A DNA stretch of 64,000 nucleotides from Zerene cesonia (Eukaryota; Arthropoda; Insecta; Lepidoptera; Pieridae). Shown piece after piece: positions 13,601-26,947 of this stretch. Location of the stretch: positions 6,634,001-6,698,000 of the forward strand of contig NC_052111.1 in NCBI RefSeq assembly GCF_012273895.1, written 5' to 3'. Below the pieces are notes generated by a model. It made no database searches. It had not been told where the DNA came from and was given only the letters and a program-made list of their open reading frames with translations. The position numbers and the translations under genes were made by a program. The stretch's first letter is position 1; the number at the start of each line of letters is the position of its first letter.

Positions 13601-15599
13601 GTATCAATTTGTGAAATAGAGTAGTATTTCTTAAGATGCAAATTATTAATATTGCAGTACGTAATTTATATTAATACTCAATACTGTTTGGTTTGTCATG
13701 ATTTCTATACATAATTCTTTAGCGAACATATTTTAAGATCTGTGTATTATTCACAGTATCGATTGAGTTTCTTTGTGGTTGTCTAAATATAAATAAATAA
13801 CGTAAATTGCTAGATTCAATTTCACCATTTTAAACTGCGATATCTAGACACAATAAAAGTCAAGACATACGATTAATCCACATTTATTTTACCTTTATGT
13901 GGCGTACTCACGAGTGTAGATTGTGCAGTGAGACTGGAATATTGCGAAACTCGGTCTAGTTAGAGCTGGGTGCTATCGAGTGTGGACCCATAAATATACA
14001 GGTGTAGTCTATGTTACGAGATAGAATTGATAGTATTTTCGCTTAGGAATTGGTTTCGTTAGAGATAGATAAGTATGCTTTATTCTCAGTTTAATTGTGG
14101 CCATATTCTATCGGCCTAAGTCTGTTAACTGTATTATTTGTCATTTATATTTTCTGAATGTTACTAACTACTAAATGAAGCATGCTTTATAATGGTTCGC
14201 ATGTTGCTTCAGCCGTATTAGTTATAAAATGAATAGACATAATGCATATAGTATATATGAAGCTCCTATCTGTAGTATCAACTCGTAAGATAACTTTGTA
14301 TTGCGTAACAATAACAACTTGTTCTGATTAACATAACAGTTTATTCGAATTATTGCCTCCTCACCTTTATCTTATGGTTTTTATCACGTAAAAGGTATTC
14401 TGGATTTAGATTCAGCATAAAATGTATTTTCGTCTTACACCTTACACCGAGTCGTTAAGAGCGCGTGTCAGAGAACATGTTAGGGTGTTATCATTCGATC
14501 GCATAAGCTCAGCTTACATGCTAGCTTTAATGGCCTCTAATACAAACCTGACTTATTTCATCTGTTGTTTAGACCTTTTATGCGAAGGCATTGCCTTATA
14601 GTATTTTATGATAATGTAGAGCTAGATCGAATGGATTCTTTGCGTACCAGGCTTAATCATGACAAATATGACGTAAGTATTTTTCTATTTGAGGATAAGA
14701 ATATCTAAATCTATATAATTTAATTATAGTTAAGAAGAAAAGTTAAATATTTAGCTTTGCTTTAAAAATTTAATCTTACAAATATAAGTTTCTATAAACA
14801 ATAAAAAAAATTTGAATGGCTCATAAACTGTAACCTAAATATACGTTCAAATTTAATTTTGATAAAGGACACAAGATTAAGCCAAATTATGACACTTTGT
14901 AAACATTGTACGTATTACGCAATAAATATACTTATACTAATAACAAATAATAGCTATTTTGTGGAAATGTTTCGTAAATTGATATTTATTAGGTAATTTG
15001 TTAAAATATTGCACAAGAGTAATCATTTATCTATCGTATTCAATTTGCTTTAATGTACAATGTACAAAGGTTATAAAGTCTCTCAGGAGAAAGAAAAAAA
15101 GATAGAGTTAAACAACTAAAATTTGCTTGCTTTTAGCTTTTTGTTTAAAACTATCCAATTAGAAATAAAAGCTGCGTATTTACATCCCCTTCAGAATTAA
15201 AAGTAATATTATACATATTAATTATAAGCCTAACACAATATTGTGATTATATTTTATGAATACTCAATTAACTACGCTTTTGTTTGTAAGTATTATGCAA
15301 TATCGATTACAATTAGGCTTCAATGAAGCAGTACCATATGATTTGCATTACGTTGTTACACATAACATTGTAGTTACGGTATATCGGAACTGGGAAGGAT
15401 AATTGTCTGGCATTACGCGCTCTGCTAGTTTCTATTACTTAAGAATGAAGTGTGCCATGACAATTGTTAATTTTGTTTTTGGAACGTGAATATTTTGGTA
15501 CTATGATATAGTGGAATTAATAGGATAACCACCGGATGGACTGGGACGCTTTGGTTATTTCTTGTTAGGAAATAAGGTTAATTAAGAACTCAGAGATTT
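10601..15599. other. AT-rich non-coding sequence
   Basis: No gene supported. It includes a CA/GT-rich stretch at about 11,060-11,120 and a possible acceptor TTTATCGCAG at about 11,459. It is likely intron or intergenic. Confidence 0.45.
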
Positions 15600-15730
15600 A
15601 TTATCATCACCATCAACCCATATTTGTTCACACTGAAAGGACACGCTTCCTAAAAGCGTTCTGTTCATAATCCAGCATGCTGGTTAAGTGCGGATTGGCA
15701 GATCTGACATGCTGTTTTTGATACTTGGAC
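15600..15730 (+). repeat. Dispersed repeat relic
   Basis: Contains ATCATCACCATCAACCCATA followed by CACGCTTCCT and TGCTGGTTAAGTGCGGATTGG, a module order I know from a common lepidopteran repeat. Boundaries are approximate. Confidence 0.5.
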
Positions 15731-16418
15731 ATGATGAACATTAATTGTTGTAATAATGCAATCCATTATGATTTAGAGCGAAGTATAATATTTAACGAAA
15801 AATATGTCTCCGCTACTACTGTTCTGAATCTTAGAATTTAAGTTAGTATTTGTTGTGAGACTTACATCTTCTTTCAGTAGATACTGTTGCAAAAAGTTTA
15901 ATTTAAAAACCGAAGATAAACGAACAGAATTTTGCGGTACATACACCATATAATATAATGTATATATAGCAGTATGTAGTCAGTTATACAACTGCGTGTA
16001 TTATGTTACGTGTTGTGAGTTTTCATCACAAAGAGCGGATCATAAATAATAATATTTCCAGAGGAATTTAAACCCTTATGATTCAACAGCCAGCTGGTAT
16101 ATACCTCTACAGTCATCATTCACTTCTCATTCCTTAAAAATAATTGCATCAAGGCACACACAATATTTTCGAAACTGCAACACGCAATCTTAACATCTTA
16201 AAATTTCGGACCATCTGTCCTCAAGAATGTGTTATGTTGAAATCTTTCACGCATGAAGTATAAATGTTCTATAACAATTCGCCGCGGATCCGGCTGCATC
16301 GGTTGCTTTGTAAAATCGTGAACAAACCATTTGAAAGGCGGTTACGAATTAAATGTATTAAGTTTGTCTAGCACGCCGTGTCCTACATTTATAACGAGTG
16401 TGTAATTAAATATAATTG

Positions 16419-16436
16419 TTTTTGTTACAGGTAAGG
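16419..16436 (+). promoter_or_regulatory. Joined acceptor-donor, recursive-splice-like site
   Basis: TTTTTGTTACAG followed directly by GTAAGG places a 3' and a 5' splice site back to back, the form of recursive (ratchet) splice points in long fly introns. A second donor 68 nt later (16499) is the partner expected for exon definition. The alternative is an ordinary acceptor for the candidate start exon. Confidence 0.35.
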
Positions 16437-16447
16437 TTTCTAAAGCT

Positions 16448-16595
16448 ATGGGCGATAGAATGAGAAGCAAATCACTGGTTGTGCCTTTGGGAGTATTTGT
16501 AAGTGTATCTTACCAGAAGAAATATTGTGTTATGGTACAGACAGTCTTTGGTGCTTGCTTCCATGCAGGCATGCTTGGTTCTTAAAATGTGCGAC
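16448..16595 (+). CDS. Candidate start exons (signal peptide) of Cda5
   Basis: Two tiny exons can be read here. The first starts after TTTTTGTTACAG at 16431, has ATG at 16448 and ends at 16498 before GTAAGT. The second starts at 16569 after a pyrimidine-rich acceptor (GCTTCCATGCAG) and ends at 16595 before GTAAGTG, leaving a 70-nt intron. The product begins MGDRMRSKSLVVPLGVF and continues ACLVLKMCD: basic N-terminus plus hydrophobic core, as in a signal peptide. It is the best place in the upstream 27 kb for the missing start of Cda5. The phase (0) does not match the first Cda5 exon (one carried base), so another exon in between, or the weaker acceptor before 26980, would be needed. This is an inference only. 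Confidence 0.3.
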
Positions 16596-16609
16596 GTAAG
16601 TGAAAGAAC

Positions 16610-19080
16610 GTAAGTCGAGGACTGCATATTATGTGTTTTTTGTAGATAAGTAGTAAAACATGAGTAAAACAGATTGATAGATTGGAGATCTTCTGAGTCC
16701 TTCCGCCTCTGACGTATTCTCTTGGTATTAAATTCATTAAATGGATACCTACTTATAAGTAAACAACCACATTTTATTTAAATTAATATTGATTTATACA
16801 GAAGCGGAGATTAGTGCGTAATGCGTTTAATTGAATACAAAATAACGTAACTAGAGATATAATTGTTTTAAATTATTTGTCGAGCTGCTGTAATAATAGA
16901 TCGTCATTAATAGAATAAATATGATTAATGTATATTGCATCCATTAGCAACAATATAACGATCAGTGACATGTCTTTTTTCGTTTATACAGGATGTCATT
17001 ATTTTATTATTGGAGAACATTTGTTAAGTATTATTTAATCACTCACTTATGTTACTATTTACCTATAATTACTTTGGCATGATGTTTAGTTAAAAAACAA
17101 TTTTTTTCCCTTCCATTTTTAGAGCCAGACCGAGAAATAATCTATTTTCACAAGGCTTTTGAATAAAATTTTATATTATGAGATTTTTTTGGTGCAGTAC
17201 ATTAAAGGTTTGGTAAATAAATAAATTATAATTATATAATTTCCAATACTAAGTAATACTAGGCCAAACTAAAAACGAATGAGAAATAATGTATGCGCCA
17301 GTTTATGTGCTTATGACATTTGGTTTATATCGTTAGTTCCCGTGTGAATTTATATGATAACGATTTCAATTACATATATTGCGCCAGTGTCGCAGAAAGA
17401 GTCGTTCGTTTTTCGATAAGCCATTTGTTTACATATGTCAAATCAATCTCAAGGCTGTACATGATTTATTGTTTCCGTAATGATAGTTAATGCTCGCCGT
17501 GAATTATCGCATTTTCGATTTAATGACGGTTTATTTGCGTTCGTCTTATGAGCATTAATGTGCGTTTAGGCGTTGCATTGTTTACAATGATGATTGCCGT
17601 TTAATGTATTTGTTGATGGAGCTTTACGGGATTTTGCTATTGTTTTTGTAGTCATTTTTTACTTATCTTTTCATAGCCTTCGCATTGCTGAATTATATTT
17701 GCTAACGTGAAGTGGTAATAAAGGTAAAAAGAAGAAAAGGAGGCCCCATATAAGATCATAACAAAGTTAACGGTATTTACAATTCTCTTTCTGTCAATAT
17801 TAATTATAGTCAATACTGTAAATGCAAAATAGTCCTTAATTCATTTGTTTAAATTATAAATTGAAATGTTTTGTTTGTCGTTTGATTTGTAAAACAAAAC
17901 TAACACGTTTTGCTTCAGACATTGAATATTAGATGTAAGATTATAGTAGATTCAAAGTAGTATTTTTATAAGACAAGTCATAGAATAAAACATTGAAAAG
18001 TCATCAATGTCTAAAGTGACTGCTTTGGCAATATCTTCCTCTTATGAAAAAAAATTTAAAATCGACAAAATTAATCAATTTCATTTTTTCTAGAGAGTCT
18101 GAGGTCATAACTCAGCACCAAACATTCACACGGATAAATAATTTTATATATACTAACCTCTTACAGTTTTTTGAGGTACGTTTTCCTTGCAACCACATTT
18201 ACAACTGAAGAAATGTTCATTGCCCTTTAGCTATGTATTCAAAGTACTACATCATGTTCTTATATAATTTCTTATTGTCCGATTCTATACATTGCTGTGC
18301 CATAAGAAAGAATACATTGGTTTGTATTGATTGACGTCGGCATTTAGATAAATAGGATTCTAGGTAACAGGTCAAAAATTTGGTGGCATATTAAATAATA
18401 TTTTTGAAGAGCACTATTTATTAGACGTTTAATTTTTACTGTCAGTCTTATGATAGAAGATAAAACTATGTAATGTTAGTTTATATTCGAAATATTATAG
18501 ATATTTCGAATTTGATACATTAGTAGTTTTTATTCTTATAGAGTTAATAAGCTTTATGACTGACTATTTTCTTATTCGTTCAGCAATACAGATTACTTTT
18601 GTGTTTTTAGTTCTATTTTTCTGTAGATAATGTATGCCTTATTGGGAAAAACTATTTTTTGTCTTTATACTTTGCGTATGCGATTAGGATAAAGTTCTCA
18701 AAAGATTTCTAAAGGATTATGCCAATCGTCAAAGTACTGAATTTTATAGTATAAGGCCCTCACTTAATGTCACTTAGAGGTTAACATGATGAGCAACGAT
18801 TAGATTAATGGGTCAATAAGTCGTAGGTCAAGTAAACTTATGTAATAATTACACAACTTCACATAAATTTGTTAGAGGCATATGTTTACATCTGAGTACT
18901 TAGAATTTATATTCATCATACAAATATATCATAACATTCTCTACAAGCAAATAAATTTCCGTTTGTTGTATTATTCTGAGGTATTATAATTTTACATATT
19001 ATACTACTATCCCACTAAAATGGGATAAATATTGTTTAATTGGCAATTGATATTATTTCTACTAATTTAATAAGTTACAG
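16610..19080. other. AT-rich non-coding sequence with an 11-bp hairpin
   Basis: No gene seen. ATTCGAAATAT at 18485-18495 and ATATTTCGAAT at 18501-18511 form a perfect 11-bp stem with a 5-nt loop. Confidence 0.45.
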
Positions 19081-19315
19081 TAACTCTGTCTGTCTGTCTC
19101 ATCTTCATGCTTACCACTGAACCGATTTGGATTAAATATATAATATAATTAATTAATTGATACACAGGTAAATTGAGAAACAAGAAGGAAAGAGGATAGT
19201 TTTTATCCCCGAAATCCATCGGGAACGGGAAATACTATGCTATGCGAAGAAACCCTGGACTGTCTATTTTTTCTTTGACTACGCGGGCGATGCAACCGAT
19301 GGAAAGCTAGTCTAC
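19081..19315 (-). repeat. Lepidopteran dispersed repeat, reverse copy
   Basis: Reads TAACTCTGTCTGTCTGTCTC, ACTGAACCGATTTGGAT, TTTTTATCCC, and ends ACGCGGGCGATGC...GAAAGCTAGT. These are the reverse complement of the module order seen at 49885-50075 and 63820-64000. Confidence 0.65.
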
Positions 19316-19917
19316 TGTATTGTCTAATGTTTACATACTTGAGTATACTATTTAAATCTATATTAATTTATCGTAAGTTATATTTCAAATGTCACGGTAT
19401 AAATCAAATATGGCTATTCAGAGAATTCTGCAATTGTTTTGAAGGAAAACTGGTCAAGTTGTACTGCTAATACAAACATCAAATGCTCCGTAGACAAAAC
19501 AAAACCCAGGCTGAAGGCGCTATTTGCAAATACAGTTGTTAGAAATGTAGGTAACCGAGGTAAATCAAGTTACAAACCTATCACTTATCGAATATAGCAA
19601 TTACTTATAGTGCAAGAGTATAATCTGATCCGATTTATATAATTTGAAAGCTATCCATTTCACTGCAAATTCGTTTCAAGTCACGTTTTTAAGTCGCTCG
19701 TGACAGCTAACAACTAGTTCTATTCTAATTAGAATAGATAAGTGCAGATTATCTCCGTGTCTTACGTATTGGGGCGTTATATAGCGTAATAGTGTTCAAG
19801 CCATAGTAGGGTTGAGTAATGGATGTAAAATAGTGCTGTCTGGTGGATGGATTCGTTGCTTTACTGTGAAACTTTGATTGGTAGTAGCGTTTTTTCAAGA
19901 TATCCTTGTAATGTTAT

Positions 19918-20050
19918 AAACGCGAAAGTAACTCTGTCTGTCTGTCTCTTCTTGACGCATAAACTACTAGATGTATCTACCGGTTTATATTTTCAATATT
20001 ATCAAGAAGTCATGGGAAGCGGTTTGATAAAATCATATTTGTAGTATATT
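19918..20050 (-). repeat. Partial copy of the same dispersed repeat
   Basis: Starts AACGCGAAAGTAACTCTGTCTG, as in the copy at 19081, then diverges. It is truncated. Confidence 0.55.
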
Positions 20051-20154
20051 TTAAATACGGCGGAAACAAAAAATATCATTCTGTGAAATCTAACAATAAA
20101 ATATAGGTCAATTTAACCGGAACAATTGCATAATTCAATAGGCTTTTTGTTTAT

Positions 20155-20490
20155 TTGTCACTAAACTGTTTAAACAATTGTTTGGGCATTGCGTTAGTCA
20201 CGATTCGGAATGGTTTCACCGGCCGGGAGTCAGGTTGGCCACTGCGCCTGCGCCCACTTGTCATTGTGGCGAAATACTCTGCGCTGTGGCATTTACTGTT
20301 GCAAGTTGGGGTTTTGCGATTAAGCTTTATGATTGGTCTGTCATAAAACATGCAAGCGACAATAAAAGAGTAGAGGACAAGTGAGTAGTTATAAATGGGC
20401 AAACTTATTTGCACCGGCCCTACCTCTGCAAGTGTTTATGTGTGGTGATCACGTACTATCGGGCCTCCAACTCAGATGCCCGCTATCACA
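20155..20490 (-). repeat. Second dispersed repeat family, reverse copy
   Basis: A GC-rich block (CGGCCGGGAGTCAGGTTGGC) and CTACCTCTGCAAGTGTTTAT with GTGATCACGTACTATCGGGC. The second part is the reverse complement of the module at 27190-27400. Overlapping open frames on both strands here are repeat shadows. Confidence 0.55.
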
Positions 20491-23400
20491 TAAGTAAATT
20501 GTTTTAAAAAAACAATTGAAGGGACTGGAAAGATCAATTCTGATCGTAACGCGAAGTTTCATAAACGGTCGCATTGTCCAATATAGTAATTCATTGATTT
20601 ATTGTCTACCTTAATAGCATGGTAAAGATAAAATATAAATTCACTTTACCGGAATTCCTTCGTTCATAAACTTCAATGGATAGTGTAATTGCAGAACATA
20701 AGATTATCAGGTATATGGAAGTAAAATGTCAAGGATTTCGAGTTTCAAGTGATCTATATAATAACGCGTTCATATATAATAAATTTAACTGCCCAGGATA
20801 CTATTTACCATATAAACTCACCTCGGGAAGTACTTAGCATTTAAAAATGTAATAAAAAAATAAAGTACTACCCGTTAAGAGTAATTATGATTTAAATGAA
20901 CATATTTGTGGTTTTTCTGTCAAGGTTAATCTGCTGAATTTAAATATGTATGTTAAAGATTGCTGTTATTGAAAGATCAAATGAGAATTTTTTATAGATT
21001 ACAAATTTGAATTCAATAGTAAAAGAAATCTATGTCTGCAATATATATATGAATGTTCTTTGTTGTTAATTAATCTTAATAAATTCAAAAGAAACTAGAT
21101 TTGATTTTAAATTGAAAAGTTAGATAACCAGAGATTTTTGACCTATAGCTAGGAAATGCGTGTTTCCCATGGGTTTTCCTGGATATAATTCCTTTTGTCC
21201 TTTCAGTCTCAAACTGTTCTTCCTGATACGTAATTTAAGACAAATCGGTTAGGCGCGAAAAGGAGACAAACAGAGTAAATTCTGTATTTAAAATATAAAT
21301 AAGGATTTAAAAACGGTACAGTGATAAGATAATTAAAAGTATGGTTAGAGAATGCCTTTAAAGTTTTATGTTCTGTGCATTTTCGTTTTAAACTAGCAAT
21401 GGCCTTTTTCGTAGACTATAAGAAAACAACTATTAACATTGTTCACCCAGTACGGAACAAGTCTGTTTCACCAATTGCAATCAGACAAATGTTTATTGTA
21501 TACATAATAGAGGTTTATATAATAACATCGGTATTTCTCATTTTCTACGAATTTACCAATTATGTTTTCCGGTATTCATGAAGGAATACGGAAAGGGGAA
21601 CGGATATTTGGAAATATACCTATTACCTATACCTACCAATTAGTTCGTCGCAAATTAATGCAAAAAAACTTAATACAAACCGTTACACTTCATTGGTCCA
21701 ATTACCTATTTTATATTAGGCAAATCACATTGAAATCCTACTTATTAATGCGGGTTTCACATATTTCTACCAGCTGTACCGTATCTTGGTTGGGCTGTGG
21801 AATTCTTGTAGTTTTCCTTTTGAAGAAGCGGATTTATTTTCAGTTGAATGCAAAAAACCAATTCCAATCCAATCCAAAGCAGACGTGTTCCTTTTTTCTA
21901 TTAATATGTATGTATATGTATATACACTATGCAATGCTGGAAGATGTTTTTAATGTAATGCGTATAAACAATCAAATTCTTTAGCTTTATATAATTAGTA
22001 TAATAGAATATAGTATAATTCTTACATTAAAACATTTTATTTAAAATCTTCAGCAAATGCCCTTCGCTATGTCGTAATAATTATCATTACAAATAGGGAA
22101 CATAAATGTCATCAACTCCAATACATTACGTCAGTTGATCTTAAGGTGGGAAAGATCATTTTCATCACAGCCTTATTCTTGTCTCGTCTCATACTAAAAT
22201 GTTATGCGTGTGCTAAGAGGGTAATTATGGATGTAGTGTGCAGCGTGCACCTATTAGGTGAGAGAATGGAGCAATTTTGTACAGTTTACCGCGTAATTTG
22301 ACAAAATATTAGAACAAACTAAGTACAGCAGACTGCTGGAGCATAGATTCGACGTAAAATAGCAGATATTTAGAAATTTTAAATAGGATATTAGAACACT
22401 TTTAGAGTATTTTCTAGAACAAGAAATGAACAACTCTACTCCAATATACTATCAAACGCAAATAAAGCTGTTTAACAACTTCTAGAATGTTTGATTCAGC
22501 AATGCACCCGCGAATGTTATAAATAATTTATTGGAGCAGATATGAAGGCAATTTTGACGTATCATTATAGGTATTGTAAACTGCAAATAGGCATTGCTTT
22601 CAATGATACGGGTGTTAGATAGGTTTCAAGTAAAGGTCAGCGGGACACGCCTAGTCTGCACGTTTTGATTGTTGTTATAATGATCTTGGGCAATATTTGA
22701 CAAACATAATGCGAAAGGTGCACTTAAAGTTAATTCTTGTGTATTAAAATAATATTTAATGCATGTTCTTAGGTAATTCGTACGGATAATGAGCACGAAT
22801 CTGTTTGAAAATGTTTATTTATAATACAAGCAGCAGTCTTATGTAAATTCTAATCCCATTTTGGGTGCATTTCTCAAGGTAATTCTCAAGGTCATCAAAC
22901 GAAAAATTAAATAAAAATAAAAGTTATTAAAAGGTGCACATTTTATTATACATGATTTGATCGAAATAAAGTCTTTTCGATCGAAATAAAACAGGACGCT
23001 TTGCTGGTTTTCAGTTAATATGTATATATTTTGTAGTATTATAAGCAGGTAATGTAGATATTTTTTTTATAAATTAAGGCGATATATAGCAATGCGTGTT
23101 GCACGTAAGCCTGTATAAATCATAATGTAATTGCGGCTGTCATCGCCTCCTCCATACAGTGTACCCTAAAGGCTACTTCGCCTACACTACTACGCTTTTA
23201 ACGACCTATAAATTACTGTTATTTGCTTTTAGAATGGATGCATATATTGTGTTGCTGTTCTTCATAAAGAAGTGCTATTGATTTGATACATTAAGCAATT
23301 TTAAAATGAAAATAGTGTTGCGTTACACTGTTAAGAGTTCTGAAAATTGATGCGTGAATGTGGCCAGTGTTTTGTAATGTAAAAAATTGGTAACATAGTT

Positions 23401-23544
23401 TGTGGCTTTAACACAATATACTTTTATTTATTTTATTCATTTACGAAACGAGAAAAGACGATCAGTTTGTATGATCGTCTTGCATCTTCTTTAAAATAAA
23501 AAAAAAAAAAAACACAGTGTTCGGTCTGATTTTATGTAAGGCTT
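20491..23544. other. AT-rich non-coding sequence
   Basis: No gene supported. A 140-codon open frame at 21562-21984 has no motif I recognise. A possible decayed repeat lies near 21,165-21,300 (AAATCGGTTAGGCGCGAAA). A perfect 10-bp hairpin (AAGACGATCA/TGATCGTCTT, 23455-23481) is followed by an A-rich run. Confidence 0.45.
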
Positions 23545-23730
23545 TTGCCAGCGGCTTCGCACGCGTTAATTCGGAGTAGTTTAAAAGATGTTATTATACT
23601 TATAAACCTTCCTCTTGAATCACTCTATCTATTAAAAAAATCCATCAAAATTTGTTGTGTAATTTTTAAGATTTAAGCATACATAGGGACATAGGGACGG
23701 AGAAAGCGACTTTGTTTTATACTATATAGT
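23545..23730 (+). repeat. Decayed dispersed repeat
   Basis: Contains CCAGCGGCTTCGCACGCGTT, AATCCATCAAAATTTG and ACATAGGGACGGAGAAAGCG in an order typical of lepidopteran SINE-like repeats. Confidence 0.5.
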
Positions 23731-25014
23731 GATTAATATCTTTCGAAGTCGGTTGTTTACAGGTTTGATCGAACCCTAACATTGAATATTAATAATAACT
23801 AATTAAGTCAAGCTCGAGTCAGACTCCCGACACTAAGGGTTTTTATTAATGTCGTTAAAGTTGACTTATTTAGAAATACTTAGTTTAAATGTCTAACGGC
23901 TCATGACATACATAGATGATACACAGCCTGATAGGCGGAAGGACACACAGACGTATAGCGAAGGCCTAGTAATCTGTTCCGTTTTTAAACTTTGGGTAAT
24001 GTTGTATTAATAACCCTAAAAAGCATATGTATATACAACTGCATCAGAAATAAATATACAAATAAGTTTACCACTCCGAATGCTTTTTCATCCACTAAAG
24101 GTTCGAATTCTCATTAAAAAGTAACAGGGCTTATAAAATCCGATGTTTAGGCACTCTCAATAATTGTAGGCGTATTTATACAAAAGTAAAGTGTAAAAAA
24201 TGTAAGCTACGTTTAATACCGGCCAAATCACTTTTTGCTACCCACAACAAAATAGTTAAACCTTTTTCCTACAAATAGAATAAGACTTACGCAAAGTAAT
24301 TGAAGTCAATGCTCTTATAAGTGGTTATCGACTAATTTAGCAACTACTATTTAGTATTAAAGTCATAAAAATCCTTGATGATTTTGTGAAAAAATAAACA
24401 TCATTATTATGACAGTTATTAGCTTCATATGATATGAATTTTCTATTAATAAGACTTGTAAAACTGTGCTTAGTAAAAATAATTTTTTGTTTAATTAATT
24501 ATTTAACTTTTACAGTTCTATATTGAAAATTAAATATATAACTGTCTAAGTGTTTTATTTTACTAACAAATTATTAACCTATAATTATTTTTACTGAACA
24601 GCCTGAGGATATTGCGTCGTAACAACCAAATAGCCCTCCATTTTCATACAACCATTATTGTGGGCACATTCTAGTTATAAAGAGAACTTTGAATGCTTAC
24701 GCCCTAAGTCACGTTCATCGAATTAGTTGATTGATTTCGATATTGACGTTGCAACAGCTCTATCGATTTCTTTGTTCGATAATTGGTGTTACGGCTCGCT
24801 TGTTAGTACTATGCAAATACGTGTGTTTATGTTTAGTAAGACTGCTTTTTTGCTACTTTGTTTTAATGCTAGGTATCGTCCATTACTTCGCTACAAATGA
24901 ACTGATAAAAAGCTGTCAGTAGCATTTAGAAAATGCTGTACGTCAACTTGTTCGTAACGAATACTTGCGCTTTCAAACATTCATAAATGAGACACACCAG
25001 TTTTTGCTATATAT
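23731..25014. other. AT-rich non-coding sequence
   Basis: No gene seen. The 63-codon hydrophobic open frame at 24731-24922 is not preceded by a plausible promoter and is low-confidence. Confidence 0.4.
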
Positions 25015-25225
25015 GATACTAGCTGCGCCCCGTGGTTTCAACCGCGTAAGTCTGTATCCCGTAGGAATATCGGAATAAAAAGATACCTACATGTTATTCC
25101 AGTTGTCCAGCTGTCTACGTACCAAATTTCATTGCAATCGGTTAAGTACTTTTTGCGTGAAAGAGCAATAAACACACACACATCCTTACAAACTTTCGCA
25201 TTTATAATATTATTAATAGGATTAT
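25015..25225 (+). repeat. Well-preserved lepidopteran SINE-like repeat
   Basis: ACTAGCTGCGCCCCGTGGTT, a GGAATAAAAAGATACCTACA block, AAATTTCATTGCAATCGGTT, GCGTGAAAGAGCAATAAACA and TTTCGCATTTATAATATTAT in order, with a short terminal repeat-like end. It is the best-preserved copy in the window. Confidence 0.7.
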
Positions 25226-25876
25226 ATATTACGATGGCATAACGTGTAATGATGCCATAACGTGTATACGAGTACATATGACCCTCTTTAAATAAAGAAA
25301 GAATTCGAAAATTCATAAGAATGGTATTTAAAAGAGGGCAAATTTCGATTCAATAAAATATTTATAAAATAGCCTCTGGGAAAAATTAATGTCCAGGAAC
25401 ATTTAGATATCAAAATCGACAGAAAAGGTAGAGCTAATAGGCTAAAAAGTATATTATCTGTAATATAGTTGCAGCGCTGATTTTCAATTCATTATTACTT
25501 TCAATATTGCATTATGGTAAATAAATAAAATACTTGATATTATTTGAAAATTTATGTTAAATCATAACATTGTAAAGACTTTCCTCAAAGTCGGATAGAC
25601 GTCATCTCATTACGATGTACCTCCAAACTTGAGCGTATAAAAATAATGCATTATGCAAGAATGTATTGAATGTAGTATTTAATCAAGTTTTGCAATCATC
25701 TTAAACTTCTATAAAATGTCACATTACCTTAAATGTCTTGAGTAATTTCCTGCGTAAGAAACATTCATAATTATTTATATTAACATGTGCCAAATTACAG
25801 ATATATATATATTCTTACATATAAAAATCAATTGCTGTTCGTTAGTCTCGCTAAAACTCGAGAACGGCTGAACGGA

Positions 25877-26014
25877 NNNNNNNNNNNNNNNNNNNNNNNN
25901 NNNNNNNNNNNNNNNNNNNNNNNNNNNNNNNNNNNNNNNNNNNNNNNNNNNNNNNNNNNNNNNNNNNNNNNNNNNNNNNNNNNNNNNNNNNNNNNNNNNN
26001 NNNNNNNNNNNNNN
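25877..26014. other. Assembly gap, 138 N
   Basis: A gap inside repeat sequence. Both flanks carry related copies of the same repeat module: GCTGTTCGTTAGTCTCGCTA before and GTTGTTCGTTGATATCACTA after, each followed by AAActCGAgAAcGGCT-like sequence. The gap may therefore be a collapsed tandem repeat. Confidence 0.85.
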
Positions 26015-26329
26015 CTGGAAATCTATTGTTGTTCGTTGATATCACTAAAGCTCGAAAATGGCTAGGCGTTAGATATATTGGTTTGGATCTAATCATAGTC
26101 CAAGGAAGGTATCAAAAATGTTCGAAAGTTAGCAAGTCAGCTAGTTATGAAATATTATAAAAATAAATTAAAAGTAGATTATAAAAAATTTAACGCATAG
26201 CATTATTCAAACGTGGAAGGAAACATGTATATATAGAATACCTAACTACATATGAAATTATTTTAGCCACATTTTACTTTGACATACTGAAGCCGTATCC
26301 GAATAAAGGACGTAAACACGTAATTTCCC

Positions 26330-26610
26330 GCTTGAATGGATAATACGTGAGATGTTACGGAGGTCGCTCCAAATCCCACACCGTCGTGATTGCGACAACG
26401 TGACACTCTGCCCAAGCGTGATAACACTTATGCACATCCCTCATTTACAGATGTGAGATAAACTCTAATTGCGACTGGGATGTCACTTTCCCTTATAGCT
26501 AGCTAACATGCGGCTCCACGTGCGATGTAGCCGGATTGAAAAAGGTTAATTAAGGTACTTAGGACTATATAACGCCCGTTTCGTTTTCACCGCGAGCAAA
26601 TAGGCAAAAA
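26330..26610 (+). promoter_or_regulatory. Possible internal promoter or enhancer upstream of the first visible Cda5 exon
   Basis: A patch of higher GC holding TATATAA at 26566-26572, followed 16 nt later by TTTTCAC, which resembles an initiator. No ATG-led frame joins it to the exon at 26948, so if it is a promoter it would need a further start. AT-rich DNA makes TATATAA common, so this is weak. Confidence 0.2.
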
Positions 26611-26947
26611 TTAATTGTATCGTTCTATTCAATCGTCGTATAAAATTAAGATAAATATTAAATTTTAAACAGAGAGCTATAACGCAATAATTGCAAGGCC
26701 GGAAAACGCAATAGTTGAGCATTATCGAGATCTAATTAGATTAAGGAAGACTCTTAATTACACGCTTACAACACTTTGACGGATTATTAAAAAGTGTGCA
26801 ACTGGTGGAAAATTAGTAAATTTTATACATAAAGCAGTTTAATAAATGTATAAGTGATGAAGGTTTTTCTTTTCCATTCTGGGTAAAATAAATAGTAAAT
26901 TGGATGCAAGATAATAAGTGTTTCTGAAAAGTAACATTAACTTTCAG

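Noticed and set aside
20151..20414. Overlapping open frames on both strands
   Set aside because: They lie in a dispersed repeat; the GC-rich block gives open frames in several phases.
21562..21984. 140-codon open frame on the + strand
   Set aside because: No recognisable domain, in AT-rich DNA close to repeats; no upstream promoter seen.
24102..24113. B-box-like GGTTCGAATTC
   Set aside because: No cloverleaf can be drawn around it: no A box at the right distance and no acceptor stem.
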